Both the position numbers and the translations under genes were made by a program. DNA of 64,000 nt, taken from Xanthoparmelia taractica. Lineage: Eukaryota; Ascomycota; Lecanoromycetes; Lecanorales; Parmeliaceae. The stretch is taken from contig JANQBS010000164.1 in assembly GCA_033085395.1 (NCBI GenBank), positions 27,285 to 91,284 of the forward strand, in the 5' to 3' direction. The notes beneath the pieces are model-generated. The model made no database searches. It was not told where the DNA came from and worked only from the letters and a program-made list of their open reading frames with translations. Below, one piece after another: positions 58,442-64,000 of this stretch; position 1 is the first letter of the stretch; every line of letters starts with the position of its first letter.

Positions 58442-58552
58442 CCAAGAATAGTCTGGCCAGCGAGAACGTAGCTTCTTTGTCTTTCATACGGAGAAAGCAT
58501 CTCTTTGCTACTAATACTAACTCTTATTTTTCGTCTCGGGCGAAAGAAAATT

Positions 58553-58612
58553 AATAGCAAAAATAGCAATAGTAAGAATAGTAATAGCAAGAACAGTAAT
58601 AGCAAGAATAGC
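58553..58612 (+). repeat. Four 15-bp tandem repeats
   Basis: Units of AATAGYAAGAATAGY, four in a row, encoding Asn-Ser-Lys-Asn-Ser in one frame. They lie between the RNase H and integrase relics. Confidence 0.85.
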
Positions 58613-58639
58613 AGAGTCTCACTTACGAAATGTAGCGAG

Positions 58640-60388
58640 ATCTTATCTTTCATGTTAATAGAACTACTAATTAACAACGACTTTATATTCTCTCATTGCT
58701 AATAAAAGATATTCTCACTTTAATATATAAGAAAGAGTATTCTAACTTTTAGAGATACTATTAAATTATTATTTTATTCTAATATATTTATGAAATTATA
58801 AAGCACTTGCGAGACTTTATTCGATATTATCTAGAGTGTTTAATTCTATAAATAAGAAGATACGCATCTTACGATAGCTTGCAATTAATCTTATCTCCGC
58901 TCGTGCCTTTTTACACTTTAACTATTAACTTTATTTTAATATTATCTCTATTAAAGTATAAATTAAATTACATTATATCTATTACTTCTAAATTTATAAA
59001 AGTTATTTAATTAGTTCTTAATAAGTGAACTTAAAAAGTATCTAACTAGATAAAAGTACTTCTCAATTGACTTAATATTATTAGTTAGAAAATCTCAAAA
59101 GTTATTATTAGCGATCGAGATAGGAATTTTTTTTCGAAGCTTTGAAAATCGCTTTTTAAACTATTAAAGATTTCTCTACTTTATTTAATAGTCTATTATT
59201 TATAGATTAATAATACGAGCGAACGCATTAATTAGACTGCTGAGATAGCTTTAAGATACTTCGTATATGCTCTTAACAGATCTTCTTTATAATCGAAAGT
59301 TCTATTACGAATATAGATTTTTTTTAAATAAATTCGTCTCTTTTAAGATTATATCGAGCGAAGTAATTTATAATTTTACTTTAAATAGATCTTTAAATTT
59401 ACTTCGTTTATTAATTAAAATCGATTACGTCTTTATACGAATTATAGTTAAAGATATTATCGATTTTACTTAAATGTTTAATAAATTCTATTATGATAGA
59501 AAGTATTAATTAATGTTTCTTAGAGTGAAAGAATAGATATTTCTTTAATTATATAAAGACTATAAGATTTTCTCTACTCTTAATATTATTAATAAGCTAT
59601 TATAATAATATATCGATTCTTTTTAGATGATAAATAGAGTAGATAAGCTTGCTTATAAACTTACTATTTCTATAGAATGAAGAGTTTATCTCGTCTTTAT
59701 AATAATACAATTAAAGTCTTATTTCGTGCAACAGAACGATTCTTTTCAACGTTCTCGGCCTTGATATATCTCGCCTGTTTTTATCAATAATAATAATACT
59801 ATTAATTTAGAAATCGAACGGTTTCTTAATAAACGAATCATAAAGAAAGAACATGATTTAACTATAGAATACCTAGTGAGATGAAAGGAATATAGTTCTA
59901 AATATGATTAGTAATATAATATTAAGGATCTTAATGATGTTCCTAAGTTGATGAAGGAATATAAGGAGAAAGTAGCTAGAATTCAAGCTGTTACACCCAC
60001 TTCTAAGATCTTATCTTCTTTTTTTTAGCTAAACTTGCTCGCAAAAGAGAGAGATCGTCTTAGAAAGATCTAAATAACACTTATATCATCGCTATATCTA
60101 AACGTTCAACGAGTATTGTCGATCGAGAAATAATTTTTCTTTACTCGACAACGTTTATGTGATTAAAGATAATAATATATAATCGTTATTGTAATATAAA
60201 GGAGTTTATATATTAACTAATATTCTAACTATATAATTTGATCGTCGAAAAGAATTCACTATTACTAACTTCTCGCTAATTTTAGTATGCTATTATTAAC
60301 GAATTTTAATTCATAAGATTTTTTTATATACTTTAACATGTATATAGTAAGCGAGGTCGCTAGCTTTTTCTTTTATTTCGGCGGATGT
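58640..60388 (+). pseudogene. gypsy integrase and chromodomain relic
   Basis: The integrase catalytic core is readable at about 59110-59270 as AIEIGIFFRSFENRF in one frame and SERIN*TAEIALRYFVYAL in another, where the family has SDRD--F-S--W and SER-NQT-EIALR. A chromodomain ends the polyprotein at about 59800-59990 (IERLLNKRIIKKEHDLTIEY, then LVR*KEYSSKYD), family LVRWKGY. Stops replace Trp and Gln codons as expected from RIP. Confidence 0.7.
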
Positions 60389-60538
60389 TGTCACGAAAAC
60401 GCACTTGCTAAGTTAATTAAGAAATCGGCTAAGGCAAGTGCTTGGCTGGCTTGGCTAACTAACTTAGATAGAATTTTCCAACTTAGAATAATCAAGAAAT
60501 AGACACTCAATTAATCACATACTCCCATTGCTATTATA
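60389..60538 (+). repeat. 3' LTR of the gypsy element
   Basis: 150 bp, starting TGTCACGAAAACG and ending CTATTATA, followed directly by the duplicated GACTA. Confidence 0.85.
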
Positions 60539-60543
60539 GACTA

Positions 60544-61690
60544 ACTTCGTATAGATCTTCACGATCTATTATCTTCGAGGAGCGATAGAAAATATTATTA
60601 ATAATAAGTTCGGAGATTTCTAATTCTACGAAGTCTAGAGTAATATAATTATTTATTAGATAATTTCAATTTCAATAAGATCGTTCGCAATCTAGTTATA
60701 AATTATATTAATTTAGTTATCTTTTAGTGTAATTATCTATCTCGTATAATTCGATATAATATTTAAATTATATATAAAGATATAACGTCTTAAATAAAGT
60801 TAATTTAAGCGATTAATTAAATAAGTTAATAAATCGATTCTTAACGATTTAAAGAGCTAATTGAAATATAAAGTGCAAGTATTCGCTAGAAGAAAGAAAT
60901 CTAGAAGCTTCGCGATCGTCAAGACGAACTATTCTAGCGTATTCGATGTTAATTTATATTTATCTATCGTATAGAGAAATAAGTTATCTATAATCAATAT
61001 AAGAAGATTAAACGAGTTATAAATCGAAAGATTAAAGCGCGAGAGCGAGAACTTATAAAGTAGATTTAAAAAAATATAACGTTATTTCTCTCGTATAAAA
61101 TATGCGAGCGTAGCTAAAGAAAGATATAGAATTACTTAGTTCTATTCTTTGTATCTTAGAGCGCGTTCGATACGCGTTTCTAAAACGATCACGTATCGTC
61201 CGAGTTAAGATCTTCTTCGATTCGCTATCGACTCGTAATATCGAGAACGATATAGATTACCGAGTCTTTAATATTAATAATATAATATCGCCCTATATTC
61301 GATAGAAGAAAATATTTCGCAAAGCTCGTCGAATACGAAGAACTTAGACTAAGAGAAGTTATCTTGATAATAACGTAGAACGTCTCTTAAACGTCGTTAA
61401 GTTCGAGTCTAAGTTGAACTCTTAGATCTCTTATCTCTTTTCTATAAAATATAAATTTTATTAGTATCTTTACTATCTTAATAATATTAATCTATCTTTA
61501 AAGAAATAACTTTATAATCTTAATAGTAAATATTCGTTATAGCGATACTTCGATCGTTATTATTCTTATTAACTTCGCGAACTCTATTTTTTACTTTATC
61601 TCGAATATGCGATAGTTAAGCTTAATAGTGTAATATATTTTAAGAATTATACGACGACTATTTACAAAGTCTATATGTCTAATAGAATTT
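60544..61690 (+). pseudogene. DUF3435-type tyrosine recombinase relic, C-terminal part (RIP-mutated)
   Basis: Directly after the gypsy target duplication the plus strand reads FTIYYLRGAIENIINNKFGD, like the conserved F--Y-LRRG--NA-- box around the last catalytic region of DUF3435 recombinases. A basic, helical tail follows. At about 61440-61680 it reads SKYSL*RYFDRYY, then LNSVIYFKNYTTTIYKVYMS, corresponding to the C2H2 finger that ends many DUF3435 proteins (R-H-ER-H ... HFKNH-A-VH). The zinc-binding Cys and His are now Tyr, each one RIP-type transition away. It continues the frame-order of the relic ending at 52165. Confidence 0.6.
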
Positions 61691-61811
61691 AGTATATCTC
61701 GATAAGTTTTAGACTAATTATTAATTTTTTTAATCTTATAAATTACTTATATATATAAGAGTAATTATTCTACGACTTATTTATCTCGATACTTTAATAA
61801 CTCGAAAATTT
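61691..61811. other. AT-rich spacer
   Basis: RIP-like sequence with nothing recognised. Confidence 0.4.
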
Positions 61812-62189
61812 CTAGCACTAAGAGAGTAGAAACACTCTAAACTTTCTTAGGTTCGTCTCTATAAGACTATATTCTAAGATAATATATTAACTCGAAGAAT
61901 ATATATTCTTCGAGAATATACTTTTTATTGTATGTTACTATATTATCTAGAGTAATAAGATAATACTAAACTTCTAAACGTATTGATCTTTTTAATTTTA
62001 TACGTTTTAATTGTATAATACTATTTGAATTTATATTTAAATTATATAGTCTTCGAGTTTATAGACGTTTTAAGCTTGCTTATTCTCGAAGTTTAAATAG
62101 TCTTCGAGTTAATATACTATCTTAGAGTGTATCGACTTTTAGATATTTATTTAAGAAATTCGAGAATATCTTTACTCTCTTAGTGCTAG
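61812..62189. mobile_element. 378-bp TIR element, Tc1/mariner-like MITE
   Basis: 17-bp perfect terminal inverted repeats CTAGCACTAAGAGAGTA / TACTCTCTTAGTGCTAG. If the TA inside each end is the target duplication, the ends become GCACTAAGAGAG. A 24-bp perfect palindrome (half site CTCGAAGAATAT) lies inside at 61891-61914. No coding capacity. Confidence 0.7.
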
Positions 62190-62979
62190 AATCGAAGCGT
62201 AAGAAATAAGATTAAAATTAAAACTTTGTTTTGAGGGGAGGGCTTCAAAAATAAAACTCGAGGAACGATTTAAATATAAAGTATAGAAGTGCGAGAAAGA
62301 CGAGATAAAGAGATCGAAAAGTAAATTAGAAAGTTCAGATATATTAATACTTATCTTTAATATGTTTTCTCGCTCGTTCTCTACTAAGGGCGTTGTTAAC
62401 TTAATAGAAAAGGTAGAAAATATCTTACGCAGCAAACGCAAAAGCGTAGTAGTTCACTAGAAGGAAACTAAACTTAATGAAAAAGGTTCGTTCTCTATGT
62501 TCCAGCAGAGCTTGACTACACCGATAGCAGTTTCGATAGTAGCTTGATATCTCTTATGTTTCCTTGTGACCATCGCGATCTAGACTCCATGCTCTTAGAC
62601 TTAAATTCGTGGAGAATCTAATTTATTATATGGAAAAATTTGAGATATAGTCTAGCGGGTTAGAACGGCGTGTTGCATATCTAATAATTAATGTTATAAC
62701 AAAAGAAAAGAAGAATCTATTCTACTTTCGACTTATAGTATTAATTGATATTTCGTCTCTACTATATACTAAAACTATTTATTATTAGAAATACTCTTAA
62801 TCTATTTCTAAAGCTATTATAAATATATTATTTTTACTAGAACTCGAGTCTTTAATACACTAATTTATAGTTATCTTTATAATATAAGCTCGAAAATAAT
62901 ATAGACGAGATATTTAGTTTTATATCTTAATATCGTTTCTTGAATATTTTTATCTCGAAAGTTAATACTTTAAGATACG
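62190..62979. other. AT-rich block with a less mutated patch
   Basis: 62380-62690 is clearly less AT-rich than its surroundings (for example GTTCCAGCAGAGCTTGACTA and AGCGGGTTAGAACGGCGTG). It may belong to an unidentified short or late-arriving element. No protein recognised; an 89-codon minus-strand frame (62172-62441) overlaps the TIR element end and is not credible. Confidence 0.4.
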
Positions 62980-63255
62980 TACGGGTCGGAAAGGTGTGAT
63001 ATATTTAATGATATGGGACTAGTTTTTCGAATATCATATTGAAAGATATAGAATATCCTATACTTTCATTGGGTTTTTAATAAATATATTACGTGATATT
63101 TTATTATATTCTAAAAATACGTAAAAAGCTTAAGCGAACGCTTATATAATTATAAAATTCTATAAATAGATTAAAAAGATATAATCTTTTAAAAAAAGTT
63201 AAAAAAAAGTTAAAAACGACTATATTTAATAGATACCACACCTTTCCGACTCGTA
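62980..63255. mobile_element. 276-bp TIR element (hAT-like MITE), copy 2, inverted
   Basis: Same length and same terminal sequence as copy 1 (TACGGGTCGGAAAGGTGTG at the left; one G/A change at the right end), but in the opposite orientation. Flanking 8-mers AAGATACG and AGTCTACG match at only five positions, so the duplication is eroded or the flank rearranged. Confidence 0.85.
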
Positions 63256-63927
63256 AGTCTACGATATCGTCTTAGTCTTTAATCGCTATTATAATTATCG
63301 TTTCGTTAATAAACTTTAAATAAGCTATCTCTATCGTCGTGAAGAGATATTATAATAATAACTTCACTTAATTAAATCTTATCGAGTTTATAAAAGCTAG
63401 AATTATATATAACGTCTAGGATAAGAGATTTATTTAATATAATATTATATTAACTATTATATTATAAGAATAAGAGAGATATAAAAGTAATAGATATCGA
63501 GATAACGTATTCTATAAGATATATAATATATCTAATAATTATTATCTAAGTCATCGTATCGAGAAGAGATAAAACGTGTATAAATATCTTATAAATAGAC
63601 GTAAATTTAAGCGATTAAGTATATAAATATATATATAAAATAATTCTATACTAGTATCTAACAACTCTTATACTATTGATATTTAATACTTACTAATACT
63701 ATTTCTAACTATAATTTATATAAATAAATATTAAAAAGATATAAAGACGAGAAATTACGAGCTTAGTCTTGAGATAGATATTAAGTTGCTAATATATCGC
63801 GGAACTTCCGCTCGCGCACTATGCTATATACGGTAGGTGATAGAATTAGAGCGTCGAATTTAGCGACTCTAATTACTATATCGTTCCTTGCGTCTCAAAG
63901 ATCTACTTATAATATAACGAAGATAAT
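63256..63927. other. AT-rich, RIP-like sequence, unidentified
   Basis: Stops in all frames and no recognisable domain. A GC-richer snatch at about 63800-63822 (CGCGGAACTTCCGCTCGCGC) may be part of another repeat. Confidence 0.4.
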
Positions 63928-64000
63928 TACGAGTCGGAAAGGTGTGGTATCTGTTGAACATAGTCGTTTTCAACTTTTTTTCAACTTTTTTTAAAAAATT
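63928..64000 (+). mobile_element. 276-bp TIR element, copy 3, cut by the window edge
   Basis: Begins TACGAGTCGGAAAGGTGTGG and follows copy 1 base for base with few changes up to the end of the window. Confidence 0.85.

Larger units (their letters stand above)
52166..60538 (+). mobile_element. Ty3/gypsy chromovirus, RIP-degraded, with nested insertions
   Basis: Two 150-bp direct repeats beginning TGTCACGAAAACGCACTTGC (52166-52315 and 60389-60538) are flanked by a 5-bp target duplication, GACTA (52161-52165 and 60539-60543). Between them, on the plus strand, lie relics in gypsy order: protease region, reverse transcriptase, RNase H, integrase and a C-terminal chromodomain. Without the two nested insertions the element is about 7.4 kb. 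The polymerase frame is destroyed by many stops. LTR ends now read TG...TA, consistent with an original TG...CA after one RIP change. Confidence 0.85.

Noticed and set aside
62172..62441. 89-codon minus-strand frame as a gene
   Set aside because: It overlaps a TIR end, has biased composition, and lies in RIP-mutated DNA.
51080..64000. A complete Starship giant element
   Set aside because: Only a DUF3435-like relic is visible; no cargo, no terminal repeats and no intact captain lie in the window, so calling a Starship would go beyond the evidence.

Overview
The window is nuclear DNA of a filamentous ascomycete (Pezizomycotina). The evidence is short GT-AG introns of about 48-118 nt with CTRAY-like branch points, genes of the filamentous-fungal core set, an NB-ARC/TPR NLR-type gene, and an AT-rich block full of transposon relics mutated in the C-to-T/G-to-A manner of repeat-induced point mutation (RIP). 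The class (Leotiomycetes, Dothideomycetes, other) cannot be fixed from the sequence alone.

Layout. (1) 0.1-25.7 kb is a dense housekeeping stretch: FAD oxidoreductase with Rieske tail (-), AP-3 beta adaptin (+), Rho-GDI (-), an APSES/Bqt4-like inner nuclear membrane protein (+), mitochondrial 3-hydroxyisobutyrate dehydrogenase (+), a PPG1-type phosphatase (-), a Q-rich CCHC zinc-knuckle protein (+), RNA polymerase III subunit RPC37/RPC5 (-), DDB1 (+) and CLP1 (+). Most were rebuilt by joining exons with checked reading frames. (2) 25.9-34.2 kb holds a frameshifted NLR-type gene, an unknown secreted protein and a UDP-glucose 4-epimerase. (3) 34.7-45.2 kb is a gene graveyard: a GT4 glycosyltransferase with stops and frameshifts, two broken MFS transporters, a PTH11/rhodopsin-like fragment, a D-lactate dehydrogenase with one frameshift, a Cys-rich protein with an unclear 5' end, and a TIR element. 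Decay here is by indels and truncation, not RIP. (4) 45.7-49.2 kb is intact again: quinone oxidoreductase and Arb1, an siRNA-chaperone subunit. (5) From about 49.94 kb to the end is an AT-rich isochore without intact genes.

The AT-rich block can be read as nested insertions. The outermost layer is a relic of a DUF3435-type tyrosine recombinase, with its N-terminal part ending at 52165 and its C-terminal part resuming after 60543. A Ty3/gypsy chromovirus (52166-60538, 150-bp LTRs, 5-bp target duplication GACTA) interrupts it. That retroelement was itself hit by a small non-autonomous LTR element (54652-55333, duplication AATAT) and a 276-bp TIR element (58166-58441, 8-bp duplication CCAAGAAT). 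The same 276-bp element occurs again at 62980-63255 and at the window's right edge, and a TA-flanked TIR element lies at 61812-62189. The short elements kept GC-rich motifs while the long ones are heavily mutated, as expected if RIP ignores short repeats.

The active genes do not form one pathway. Several work on nuclear organisation or silencing in other fungi (Bqt4, DDB1, Arb1), and Arb1 is the last intact gene before the heterochromatin-like block.
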